The position numbers were made by a program, and so were the translations under genes. Under the pieces are notes generated by a model, which saw only the letters and a list, made by a program, of their open reading frames with translations, did no database searches and had not been told where the DNA came from. From Bauldia sp. (GTDB taxonomy: Bacteria > Pseudomonadota > Alphaproteobacteria > Rhizobiales > Kaistiaceae), in contig JANQRX010000008.1 of the NCBI GenBank assembly GCA_028284325.1, positions 1-64,000 of the forward strand: a stretch of 64,000 bases of DNA, written 5' to 3'. Numbering within the stretch: the first letter of the stretch is position 1; the number at the start of each line of letters is the position of its first letter. Positions 8,564 through 16,953 of the stretch are shown in pieces.

Positions 8564-9472
8564 TCAGGGTCGACCGGACAGACTATACCCCGCGTCAAAC
8601 AAGTCGCGTTTCATCGCCGCATGACCCGCTTTGGCCATCTCAAGCGGCGGATTCACCTTGGGGTCTTGCTCGGCTTCGACCACGAACCATCCTTCATAGC
8701 CTCGCTCGGCAAGACGTCTGACAATCTTGCCGAATGGCAGGTCACCGTCTCCGGGGACGGTAAACACACCACGCATCACGGCATCCAGAAAACTATCTGT
8801 TTCGCGGTCGATTTTCTCAACGACCGAGTGTCGGACATCTTTGGTGTGAACGTGGCTGATGCGGTCATGATGCCGCTCGATCACACCGAGCACATCGCCG
8901 CCGGCGAAGTGCAGGTGACCGGCGTCATAGAGCAGCTTCACCGCGTCGCCTGTCGCGTTCATGAAAGCATTGATCTCCGGCTCGGACTCAATCGCCGCCG
9001 CCATATGATGGTGATAGGCGATCGGCATGCCCTGCTCGGCACACCACTCCGCGAACGCGGTCATTCTTGCGCCGTAAGCCTTCATCTCGGCGTCGTCCAG
9101 CCGAGGCTTGCGCGCCAGCGGCTGAGCCTGGTCGCCCTGAATTGACCGCGCTGTTTCGCCGTAAGCGATGCAGGGTGCGCCGGCAGCGATGAAGAAGTCC
9201 ATCTGTTCGCGAATCCGGTCCTTCTCTACCTCAAGGTCACCATCCAGGAGCAACCCGGAGAACCACCCGCCACACACCGAGATGCCATAACGATCGAGTA
9301 TTGGACCTAACTCCACCATGTTCATCGGGAAGCGACGTCCTGTTTCCATGCCGGAATAACCAGCGAGCGAGGCCTGTCGGAGACACTCCTCAAGGCTCAC
9401 ATCATCGCTGAGTTCGGCAAGGTCATCGTTCCACCAGGCAATCGGGGCAATGCCGAGTCTCGCCTTCAACAC
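8564..9472 (-). CDS. iolE: Inosose dehydratase
   Basis: A 302-residue TIM-barrel enzyme of the IolE family, which dehydrates scyllo-inosose to 3D-(3,5/4)-trihydroxycyclohexane-1,2-dione. Diagnostic stretches are LGIAPIAWWNDDL at the N-terminus, AGYSGMETGRRFP, MPIAYHHHMAAAIE near the middle and YDAGHLHFAGGD with HVHTKDVR, which carry the metal-binding histidines and acids. It starts with GTG two bases after the iolD stop, so the two are translated from one message with iolD first. It acts on the product of IolG (24231-25238 here) and feeds IolD. Length is normal. Confidence 0.93.
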   Translation of the reverse strand: MLKARLGIAPIAWWNDDLAELSDDVSLEECLRQASLAGYSGMETGRRFPMNMVELGPILDRYGISVCGGWFSGLLLDGDLEVEKDRIREQMDFFIAAGAPCIAYGETARSIQGDQAQPLARKPRLDDAEMKAYGARMTAFAEWCAEQGMPIAYHHHMAAAIESEPEINAFMNATGDAVKLLYDAGHLHFAGGDVLGVIERHHDRISHVHTKDVRHSVVEKIDRETDSFLDAVMRGVFTVPGDGDLPFGKIVRRLAERGYEGWFVVEAEQDPKVNPPLEMAKAGHAAMKRDLFDAGYSLSGRP

Positions 9473-9474
9473 GG

Positions 9475-11334
9475 TCAGATTCCAATGCGCTGCTTGCTGC
9501 GGAACTGTTCCTGCGCGGTGCGGGCTTCGCGCACGGCGTCGCGATCCGACACCTCAGGCGCGCCGACATACCAGTCGGCTCCGCCTGGGGTCCAGGTGTA
9601 GGCGTCAGAGGTAATCGTCAGCACGGTCGTTCGATCCGTCGACTGCGCCCACTCCATCGCGCGCTCGAGGTCCGCGAGGCTTTCGCAGCGCTGTGTCAGC
9701 GCCCCCATGGATTCGGCGTGCTTGGCAAAGTCCACATGCAGCGGATCTTTCCTGTCAACGACGCGGGCATCCTTGAGCAGGTTGTTGAAACCCGGAACGC
9801 CAAAGCCCGTCTGAAGCCGATTGATCACGGCGAAGCCGCCGTTGTCGCACACAATGATAATCATCTTGTGGCCCGAGAGCACCGACGAGTAGATGTCCGA
9901 GTTCATCATCAGGTAGGAGCCGTCACCGACCATGACGATCGGCGTGCCCTTACCCTCGGTGGCCATCGCCACTCCCCACGCACCGGCGATTTCGTAGCCC
10001 ATGCAGGAGTATCCGAACTCGCAGTCAAAAGTGTTCGGCGCCTTGACACGCCAGTTCTTGACAGTCTCTCCAGGTAGGCCGCCGGCCGCCGTCACCATCG
10101 TGTCCCCCTCATCGGCGGCGTTGTTCACAACGGCTATCACCTGAGCGTAGCTGGGCACCTCGGCGTTGGTCGGCGCCTGCCCCTTGTCAAGAAGCTGGTT
10201 CCACTCTTTGTACAGGTCGCGAGCCCGGTCCATGCGGCTCGCGTCGCATACCCACTCTTCCATCGCCGCATCCAGTTCGCCGATTGCCTCCAACGCATCG
10301 GCTACCACCGGAAGAGAGCGATGCTTGTTAGCATCAAAACGCGCCGCGTTGATGTTGATGAAGCGCGTATCGTTGGCAAACGTCGTCCAGGACCCGGTCG
10401 TGAAGTCCTGCAGCCGCGTCCCCACGGCAACGACCACGTCCGCATCTTCCGCCAGCGCCTTGGCCGCGTCGGTACCCTCGATCCCCAACGGTCCAACATA
10501 CGCCGGGTGATCGTGGACCACCGCGCCCTTGCCCGAAATGGTCTCCGCCATCGGAATGCTGCGCTTCAGGGCAAAAGCCGCTAAGGCATCGCCAGCGCCG
10601 GAGTAGCGGACGCCGCCGCCGGAGACAATGAGAGGCCTCTCTGCTTTCCTGAGGAGCTCCGCCGCCGCAGCAATCTGGTCTGTCGATGGTCGGGGGCGCG
10701 GGACGATCCAGGTTCTTTCTTCAAAGAACGCCAACGGATAATCGAACGCGAGTTCCTGCGTATCCTGCGGAAGCGCGATGAACGCCGGACCACAATCCGC
10801 CGGGTCGAGCATAGTTGCGAGCGCTTGAGGTAAGGAGGCCAGGAGCTGCGCAGGATGGGTGATACGATCCCAATATCGAACCACGGGCTTGAAAGCGTCG
10901 TTAACCGTCAAAGACGGATCATTGAAGTGTTCAACCTGCTGGAGAACCGGGTCTGGCAGGCGGTTTGTGTAGGTGTCGCCACTCAGGAGCAGTACCGGTA
11001 ACCGGTTGGCGTGAGCGACGCCAGCCGCGGTCACCATGTTTGTGGCGCCCGGTCCAATGGAGGTCGTAGCTATCATGATCTGCCGACGCAACTTGGCCTT
11101 GGCATAACCGATGGCAGCTAGGGCCATCGATTGTTCATTCTGGCCGCGCCAGGTTGGAAGCTGATCCTGGACGTCAAAGAGCGCCTCTGAAAGGCACGTG
11201 ACATTGCCGTGCCCGAAAATTCCGAACACGCCGGCAAAGAGCGCAACTCTATTGCCGTCGACCACGGTGTACTGACTGCACAGGTAGCGGACCAGCGCTT
11301 GCGCCATCGTCAGACGCACGGTCGAGTCGGGCAT
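9475..11334 (-). CDS. iolD: 3D-(3,5/4)-trihydroxycyclohexane-1,2-dione hydrolase
   Basis: A 619-residue thiamine-diphosphate enzyme of the acetolactate-synthase superfamily that opens the inositol ring of the IolE product to give 5-deoxyglucuronate. It begins LTMAQALVRYLCSQYT, has an N-terminal pyrimidine-binding domain (ATTSIGPGATNMVTAAG), a central domain, and the C-terminal ThDP motif GDGSYLMMNSDIYSSV with the asparagine in IVCDNGGFAVINRLQ. The phrase ECEFGYSCMGYEIA-like region (FDCEFGYSCMGYEI) is typical for IolD. The ORF track begins at an upstream GTG; I choose the ATG at 11334 with GGAGGAGAAA upstream. It is the first gene of the iolD-iolE unit and is divergent from the ALDH gene. Confidence 0.94.
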   Translation of the reverse strand: MPDSTVRLTMAQALVRYLCSQYTVVDGNRVALFAGVFGIFGHGNVTCLSEALFDVQDQLPTWRGQNEQSMALAAIGYAKAKLRRQIMIATTSIGPGATNMVTAAGVAHANRLPVLLLSGDTYTNRLPDPVLQQVEHFNDPSLTVNDAFKPVVRYWDRITHPAQLLASLPQALATMLDPADCGPAFIALPQDTQELAFDYPLAFFEERTWIVPRPRPSTDQIAAAAELLRKAERPLIVSGGGVRYSGAGDALAAFALKRSIPMAETISGKGAVVHDHPAYVGPLGIEGTDAAKALAEDADVVVAVGTRLQDFTTGSWTTFANDTRFININAARFDANKHRSLPVVADALEAIGELDAAMEEWVCDASRMDRARDLYKEWNQLLDKGQAPTNAEVPSYAQVIAVVNNAADEGDTMVTAAGGLPGETVKNWRVKAPNTFDCEFGYSCMGYEIAGAWGVAMATEGKGTPIVMVGDGSYLMMNSDIYSSVLSGHKMIIIVCDNGGFAVINRLQTGFGVPGFNNLLKDARVVDRKDPLHVDFAKHAESMGALTQRCESLADLERAMEWAQSTDRTTVLTITSDAYTWTPGGADWYVGAPEVSDRDAVREARTAQEQFRSKQRIGI

Positions 11335-11387
11335 CGCGTCTTTCTCCTCCACTTTTTGTTACCAAGACGGTAGAGAATGATTATTGA

Positions 11388-11417
11388 CATTGCAAGAATT
11401 TTGCAATGATCATTGCA
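11388..11417. promoter_or_regulatory. Overlapping palindromes in the iolD/ALDH divergent promoter
   Basis: Two perfect inverted repeats overlap here. CATTGCAA (11388) and TTGCAATG (11401) are separated by five bases. TGCAATGATCATTGCA (11402-11417) is a 16-bp perfect palindrome. TTGACA at 11384 could be a -35 box of the plus-strand promoter. The position midway between divergent catabolic operons is typical for an operator. The binder is unknown; the RpiR protein at 15885 is the nearest candidate, though an even palindrome would also suit a LacI-type protein. Confidence 0.65.
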
Positions 11418-11504
11418 GATCGGTCATCAACGATCATCGAGCCCATTGAAGGGCGTTCGGTTGGCACCGTGATCAGGATCAGAAACTGCTAGGGAATCTC
11501 CACA

Positions 11505-12935
11505 ATGTACGACAGCTATGGCCTGTATGTTGGCGGCGCCTGGACGAGTGGCAGTGGCAGGGCCGATGTCATGTCGCCGGTCACGGAACTCGCGGTCGGC
11601 ACCGTTCCAACAGCGTCACATCACGACACCAATTCAGCACTGGATGCCGCAGCTTCGGCGCTGGAGCCGCTGCGAGCCATGGGTGGTTTTGCCCGTGCAG
11701 ATGCGATGCACAAGGTCGCGGATGAGATGGCACGCCGCACCGAAGAGGCGGTGGAGGTCATATCGACTGAAACTGGAAAGCCGCTTGCCCAGTCCGGCCG
11801 CGAATGGGGCTTGGCTACGGATCAGTTTCGTTGGTTCGCTGAAGAAGCACGGCGGGTTTACGGCAGGATCATCGAAAGCCGCGTTCCCAACGGCCGATTT
11901 GAGGTGTTCCGCGAAGCCGTGGGCATAGTTGGCGCATTCACGGCCTGGAATTTCCCTGCCGCTTTGCCGGCGCGCAAGCTTGCTCCGGCGCTCGCCGCTG
12001 CATGTCCTGTTGTCCTTCGGCCCTCGTCACAGACACCCGGTGTCGCCATGGTCATGATCGATTGTGTCCGTGCCGGCAACCTTCCGGACGGCGCAGTCAA
12101 CTTGGTTGTCGGCTCAACGAGCGACACCTACGCGCCAATCATGTCGGACCCGCGCGTTCGCAAGGTATCGCTGACCGGCTCCACCAAGGTTGGTCAACAG
12201 ATGATCCGCGATGCAGCCGAGACGGTTAAGAAAGTATCCATGGAACTCGGCGGCAATGCGCCGCTGATTGTGTATGAAGATGCGGATCTGCAGATGGCGC
12301 TTGACATGAGCGTACCGACCAAATTCGCCAACTGCGGACAGGTATGTGTTGCGCCTGACCGATTCTTTGTCCACGCCAGTCTTTATGAACAGTTTGTAGA
12401 TGGCTTTGTTGACCGGGCTTCGAAGATCAAGCTTGGCGATGGACTAGCGCCCGATACCGAAATGGGCCCGCTCATCAGCCGCGCACGACTTGAGGAAGTG
12501 GACGGCATCGTAAGCGCCGCCACCGCCGCCGGTGCCACTCTCGCATACGGTGGCCAGCGAGCTGCGACCTTCAACACAGGACACTTCTACGAACCGACCG
12601 TTCTGCTCGGCATCGCTGACGACATGGCTGTATTCGCGGAGGAAAACTTCGGCCCGATCGCTGCCATTACATCGTTCGGAGAAGACGACGAGGCTTTGGC
12701 GCGCGCCAATTCATCCACAATGGGACTATCAGCTTACGCGTTCACTTCATCGCCTGCGCGTGCCCGCCGAACGGTCGACACATTGAAATCCGGCATGGTC
12801 GGCATCAACAGCTTCGCGTTAGCTGCCTCAGAGGCGCCATTCGGTGGAACGAATTTCTCCGGCCTGGGGCGCGAAGGCGGCGTCGAGGGTATCGAGGACT
12901 ACCTCGACACCAAGCTCGCCCAGATCGTGGTCTAG
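11505..12935 (+). CDS. NAD(P)-dependent aldehyde dehydrogenase
   Basis: A 476-residue aldehyde dehydrogenase. Visible motifs: AFTAWNFPAALPARKLAPALAAAC (142-167), the cofactor loop LTGSTKVGQQM (223-233), general base Glu247 in MELGGNAP and catalytic Cys281 in NCGQVCVAPDR. It resembles succinate-semialdehyde or glycolaldehyde-type dehydrogenases rather than the CoA-acylating methylmalonate-semialdehyde dehydrogenase IolA, whose active-site sequence differs. It heads a plus-strand operon; the HpaI-type aldolase starts six bases after it, so the natural guess is that it oxidises the aldehyde released by that aldolase. Its promoter region carries the overlapping palindromes shared with iolD. Confidence 0.9.
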   Translation: MYDSYGLYVGGAWTSGSGRADVMSPVTELAVGTVPTASHHDTNSALDAAASALEPLRAMGGFARADAMHKVADEMARRTEEAVEVISTETGKPLAQSGREWGLATDQFRWFAEEARRVYGRIIESRVPNGRFEVFREAVGIVGAFTAWNFPAALPARKLAPALAAACPVVLRPSSQTPGVAMVMIDCVRAGNLPDGAVNLVVGSTSDTYAPIMSDPRVRKVSLTGSTKVGQQMIRDAAETVKKVSMELGGNAPLIVYEDADLQMALDMSVPTKFANCGQVCVAPDRFFVHASLYEQFVDGFVDRASKIKLGDGLAPDTEMGPLISRARLEEVDGIVSAATAAGATLAYGGQRAATFNTGHFYEPTVLLGIADDMAVFAEENFGPIAAITSFGEDDEALARANSSTMGLSAYAFTSSPARARRTVDTLKSGMVGINSFALAASEAPFGGTNFSGLGREGGVEGIEDYLDTKLAQIVV

Positions 12936-12941
12936 GCAGAG

Positions 12942-13751
12942 ATGGCTGGGAACAAAGTCAAACAACTGTGGACGGAGGGGCGGCCAGTCCTTAACGGCTG
13001 GCTGTCGATCGGCAATTCATTCACCGCCGAGATCATGGCGGCGCAAGGTTACGACGCCATTTCCGTCGATGTGCAGCACGGGGCGCTCGATTACACGTCC
13101 CTACTGCCCGCGTTTCAGGCGATGCGCGCCTCGGGTGTCGCCTTGGGCGCACGCGTTCCGTGGCTCGATCCGGCCATAATTATGAAGGTACTCGACGCCG
13201 GCGCACTGAACGTCATCTGTCCGATGATCAACACAGCCGCTCAGGCGGCCGAGTTCGTTAGCTACCTTCGCTATCCGCCGGCGGGGCAGCGAAGTTTCGG
13301 CCCCACCCGCGCCGGTTTTGCCATGCCCGGCTACAGCACTGCCATGGATGACGAAATTGTGGCGCTGGCAATGATCGAAACCGCCGAAGGCGTCAAGAAT
13401 CTCGAGGAAATTGTCGCTACGCCGGGTCTTGACGGTATCTATGTTGGGCCCGCAGATCTGACACTTGGTACCCAAAACGGCAGACTACCGCCCGCCTTCG
13501 ATCGCGAAGAGCCGGAGATGATCGAGATCATTCGTCACATTGCCATGACCTGCGAGGCAGCCGGCGTTAAGGCCTGTTTGCATTGCGGAACGGCGGACTA
13601 TGCCGCGCGTGCCATCGACTGGGGTTACAGTCTCACGACGGTTGCCGGGGATGCCCGTCTGCTTGCTGCCGCGGCAGGCGCCAGTGTCGCGCGCTTCCGC
13701 GAACTCACGAACGGCCGCGTACAAGCTGACAGCTTGGAGACGAGCTACTGA
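12942..13751 (+). CDS. HpcH/HpaI-family class II aldolase
   Basis: A 269-residue member of the HpcH/HpaI aldolase family (divalent-metal-dependent cleavage of 2-keto-3-deoxy acids to pyruvate and an aldehyde). Recognisable parts are NGWLSIGNSFTAEIMAAQGYD, the early VDVQHGALDY segment with the catalytic histidine, the metal-ligand glutamate in MIETAEGVKNLEEI and the aspartate in IYVGPADLTLG. It overlaps the next gene by the ATGA arrangement, indicating coupled translation. In an iol-type locus without a visible iolJ it could provide the aldol-cleavage step for a pathway intermediate, but that is an inference. Confidence 0.88.
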   Translation: MAGNKVKQLWTEGRPVLNGWLSIGNSFTAEIMAAQGYDAISVDVQHGALDYTSLLPAFQAMRASGVALGARVPWLDPAIIMKVLDAGALNVICPMINTAAQAAEFVSYLRYPPAGQRSFGPTRAGFAMPGYSTAMDDEIVALAMIETAEGVKNLEEIVATPGLDGIYVGPADLTLGTQNGRLPPAFDREEPEMIEIIRHIAMTCEAAGVKACLHCGTADYAARAIDWGYSLTTVAGDARLLAAAAGASVARFRELTNGRVQADSLETSY

Positions 13752-14710
13752 TGCCTCACGTTCTAGTCGTCGGTAAGCTGCACCCCTCGGGTCGAGCCCT
13801 GCTCGATGCTGCTGAGACCGTCACAACCACCTTTGTTGAGGAGATCACGGAGGAGGGATACGCACCACATGTTGGCAACGCCGACGCAGTTCTGATTCGC
13901 ACGCAGCCGATGAGCGCAACGACCGTAGCAAAGGCCGATCGTTTGAAGATCGTGTCGCGACATGGCGTCGGCTACGACGCGATTGACGTGCCAGCGCTCA
14001 GTGCGCGTGGGATTGCTTTAGCTACCTGCGGCGACGTCAATTCGACAGCTGTGACCGAGCACGCCGTCACCATGATGTTGTCGGCCAGCAAACGCCTGCT
14101 GCGGGCCGACAAAGCGACTCGCAATGGGACGTGGAGCTGGCGTGAGAAGCTCGAGTCGCGTGACGTCGGCGGGCGCAACTTGCTTCTGGTGGGCTACGGT
14201 CGCATTGGTCGCCATACCGGCGCGATGATGAAGGGTTTCGGCGTCCAGGTTCGGGCCTACGATCCGTTCCTGCTCCAACGCGGCTGGCCCGATGACGGCG
14301 TCACGCCCGTCGAAAGCCTCGGCGACGGTCTCGCCTGGGCGGACCTGATCTCAGTCAGCGTGCCGCACACTGGCTCGCCGCTGCTTGGTCCTTCAGAGTT
14401 TGCGGCCATGCGCGAAGGAGTCGTGATCGTGAATACCTCCCGCGGCGGCGTCATTGATGAAGCATCGCTGGTTGATGCGCTGGGCTCCGGTAAGGTGGGA
14501 GCGGCCGGACTGGACGTGTTTGAGAACGAGCCACTGCCAGCCGATCACCCCTTGAAGGCGTTCGACCAAGTTGTGATGTCACCGCATATTGCCGGGCTCA
14601 CAGATGGTGCGGCCGAGCGCATGGCAATCAGCTCGGCGCAGAACATATTGGACTTCTTTGCCGGTTCCATTGATCAATCGCTGATCGTCAACCGGGACGC
14701 GCTTGGATGA
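13751..14710 (+). CDS. D-3-phosphoglycerate-dehydrogenase-like 2-hydroxyacid dehydrogenase
   Basis: A 319-residue D-isomer-specific 2-hydroxyacid dehydrogenase. SRHGVGYDAIDVPALSARGIALA is the family N-terminal signature; the cofactor loop is LLLVGYGRIGRHTG (about residues 140-153); catalytic residues lie in NTSRGGVIDE (Arg), DVFENEPLP (Glu) and SPHIAGLT (His). It lacks the C-terminal ACT regulatory domain of biosynthetic SerA, so a catabolic role is more likely. It overlaps the aldolase gene upstream and the Gfo/Idh/MocA gene downstream by ATGA junctions. Substrate not known. Confidence 0.87.
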   Translation: MPHVLVVGKLHPSGRALLDAAETVTTTFVEEITEEGYAPHVGNADAVLIRTQPMSATTVAKADRLKIVSRHGVGYDAIDVPALSARGIALATCGDVNSTAVTEHAVTMMLSASKRLLRADKATRNGTWSWREKLESRDVGGRNLLLVGYGRIGRHTGAMMKGFGVQVRAYDPFLLQRGWPDDGVTPVESLGDGLAWADLISVSVPHTGSPLLGPSEFAAMREGVVIVNTSRGGVIDEASLVDALGSGKVGAAGLDVFENEPLPADHPLKAFDQVVMSPHIAGLTDGAAERMAISSAQNILDFFAGSIDQSLIVNRDALG

Positions 14711-15834
14711 GCCAAACCAGCCCCAGACTTCGGGTTGGATTGATCGGCACCGGATTCATGGGAAAAGCCCATGCGCTCGCTTTTGCGCTGGCGCCGCGGG
14801 TGTTTCAGCTTCCGGCCGAAATCGAGTTGGCCACGGTCGCCGACATCGACGAAGCCGCGGCGCAGCATGCTGCCACGGCATATGGCTTCGACCGCGCGAC
14901 GACCAACTGGCGCGATATCATCGATGCCCCCTCGATCGACATCGTTTCGGTGACGACGCCGAACAAGCTTCACAAGGACATGTCGCTTGCCGCGATCGCG
15001 GCAGGCAAGCACGTCTATTGCGAAAAACCGCTGGCACCGACTGCCGCCGATGCCAGCGAGATGACAGCCGCGGCCGAAACGGCAGGCATCAAGACTCAGG
15101 TGGGGTTCAACTATCTGTGCAACCCCCTCTTCCGGCTCGCCAGAGACATGATCAAAGCCGGTGAAATTGGCGAGGTCCGCACCTATCGGGGCCTGCACGC
15201 CGAAGATTACATGACCGATGCGCGTGCCCCTTACACCTTTCGGCATGACACGGCCGGCGGCGGTGCTTTTGCCGACCTTGGAAGCCACACACTTGCCACC
15301 GCCGAGTACCTGCTAGGTCCCATCGAGCAAATCCTGGGCGACTGCGTGACCAAGATTGGTGAGCGTCCTGACGGCGCGGGCGGCACAAAGCGTGTTGAAG
15401 TCGATGACGTCGGGCGCGCGCTCCTTCGCTTCGCCAGCGGCGCCACTGGCACGGTCGAAGGGAACTGGGTCGCGACCGGGCGTCGGATGCAGCACGACTT
15501 CGAAGTGTATGGATCAACCGGCGCGTTGGTTTTTCACGGCGAGCGACTGAATGAACTGCTTCTTTACAAAAACTCAGATGGGCAGGGACAACAGGGTTTT
15601 CGCCGTATCCTGGCCGGACCTGATCACCCGCCGTATGGGGACTTTTGCGTGGCGCCTGGGCATCAGCTTGGCTTCAACGATCTGAAGGCCATTGAAGTTG
15701 CGGGGTTCGTGCTTGCCATTGCCGGCCTGGCTGACGAGCCGTTCAACTTCCGGTCCGGCTTGCACATCCAAAAAATGGTGGAGCTCACGCATCGATCATC
15801 TCGTGAGGGCACATGGCAGAACGTGGAAAACTGA
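14707..15834 (+). CDS. Gfo/Idh/MocA-family oxidoreductase
   Basis: A 375-residue NAD(P)-dependent sugar or cyclitol dehydrogenase. The N-terminal Rossmann fold reads VGLIGTGFMGKAHALAFA; the family lysine is in YCEKPLAPTAADA; the second domain begins QVGFNYLCNPLFRLARDMI and has FADLGSHTLATAEYLLG near residue 200. Length is typical for the larger subgroup (about 370-390 residues). It overlaps the hydroxyacid dehydrogenase gene by ATGA. It is clearly distinct from the IolG at 24231, so the locus has two such enzymes; it may act on a different inositol isomer or a derived sugar. Confidence 0.9.
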   Translation: MSQTSPRLRVGLIGTGFMGKAHALAFALAPRVFQLPAEIELATVADIDEAAAQHAATAYGFDRATTNWRDIIDAPSIDIVSVTTPNKLHKDMSLAAIAAGKHVYCEKPLAPTAADASEMTAAAETAGIKTQVGFNYLCNPLFRLARDMIKAGEIGEVRTYRGLHAEDYMTDARAPYTFRHDTAGGGAFADLGSHTLATAEYLLGPIEQILGDCVTKIGERPDGAGGTKRVEVDDVGRALLRFASGATGTVEGNWVATGRRMQHDFEVYGSTGALVFHGERLNELLLYKNSDGQGQQGFRRILAGPDHPPYGDFCVAPGHQLGFNDLKAIEVAGFVLAIAGLADEPFNFRSGLHIQKMVELTHRSSREGTWQNVEN

Positions 15835-15884
15835 CACGTCGCAAGTTGATTCCAGCGTCGTGACTCGAAGGCAAGATTGTCCAT

Positions 15885-16763
15885 ATGCCAGCTTCAGATC
15901 CGCATAGACCAGCCGACTACGAAGCCCTCATTCGCCTCATTCACGAACGCTACGAGGGTATGAGCAAGACGCATCAGGCGATTTCGGTTTATCTGACCCA
16001 GAATCCGAACGAAGTGGCGGTTAATTCGGTCAACGCCATCGCCGGGCGATGCGGCGTCCACGCATCGAACTTTGTCAGGTTTGCGCAAACGCTGGGCTAC
16101 AGAGGTTTCAAGGACGTTCAACAACTCTTCCAGATGCGCCTGGAAACGGCTGCGCCAGGATTCGAGGCCCGCGTCCGTGCTTTGGAGACGGAGCTGGGTG
16201 GACGCGACCGCCGCACGGATTTCGATTTCCTGCGTGAGCTCGTCGTAACCGACATCGCCTCACTTCAAGAGTTGCTCGAACAGACAACCGACAGCGACCT
16301 CGCCGACGCGGCCGACTTGCTGCAGGAAGCGGATACGGTGTTCCTTGTCGGGCAACTACGCTCAGCGCCGGTCGTCGAATTGCTTCGCTACATGCTGACC
16401 ATGATCGGCAAGAAGTGTGTCCTGCTTGATCCCAGCGGTGGCCTCGCGACGCACATGGCGCGCACCATGACGACGCGCGATGTACTCGTCGCGGTGTCTT
16501 TCAGGTACTACGCCACCGAAGTCGTCGGTGTAACCGAACAAGCGGTGGCCGACGAGGTCCCGGTGATCGCGATATCCGACAGCTCACTGTCGCCGATCGC
16601 CAAATCGTCGCGCGTTCTGTTTGCAGTTCCCGAGCATCGACACACGTTTTCGCGCTCGCTGGGCGCACCGATGTGCGTTGCTCAGGCCATTATTCTCGCC
16701 ACCGCCTCGCGTATGAGGGAGTTCGACGGCAGTCCAAAAATCCCAACCGTCACGGAATCTTAG
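15885..16763 (+). CDS. RpiR/MurR-family transcriptional regulator
   Basis: A 292-residue regulator with an N-terminal RpiR-type HTH (MSKTHQAISVYLTQNPNEVAVNSVNAIAGRCGVHASNFVRFAQTLGYRGFKDVQQ, about residues 25-80) and a C-terminal SIS sugar-phosphate-binding domain (DTVFLVGQLRSAPVVELLRYML to about residue 260). RpiR proteins called IolR control inositol genes in several alphaproteobacteria, and this gene lies inside the iol-type locus, 50 bases after the Gfo/Idh/MocA gene. It therefore probably senses a phosphorylated pathway intermediate; the target sites are not proven. Confidence 0.9.
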   Translation: MPASDPHRPADYEALIRLIHERYEGMSKTHQAISVYLTQNPNEVAVNSVNAIAGRCGVHASNFVRFAQTLGYRGFKDVQQLFQMRLETAAPGFEARVRALETELGGRDRRTDFDFLRELVVTDIASLQELLEQTTDSDLADAADLLQEADTVFLVGQLRSAPVVELLRYMLTMIGKKCVLLDPSGGLATHMARTMTTRDVLVAVSFRYYATEVVGVTEQAVADEVPVIAISDSSLSPIAKSSRVLFAVPEHRHTFSRSLGAPMCVAQAIILATASRMREFDGSPKIPTVTES

Positions 16764-16953
16764 TCGCAGCGCCCATCGTCGACCCGCGGACTAGTTGGCG
16801 GCAAATCTTCACATGACAGCCGCCGACACAATCGACGCGTGACCTGTCGCCGGGCGGGACCACGTTGCGGCGGTACTCCGCCCCCAAAGATTGAGTTGTC
16901 AGCTTCGCAAGCGTCTTCGATAGTCTCGCCGGCCAATCTCGACGGACGAGCGT

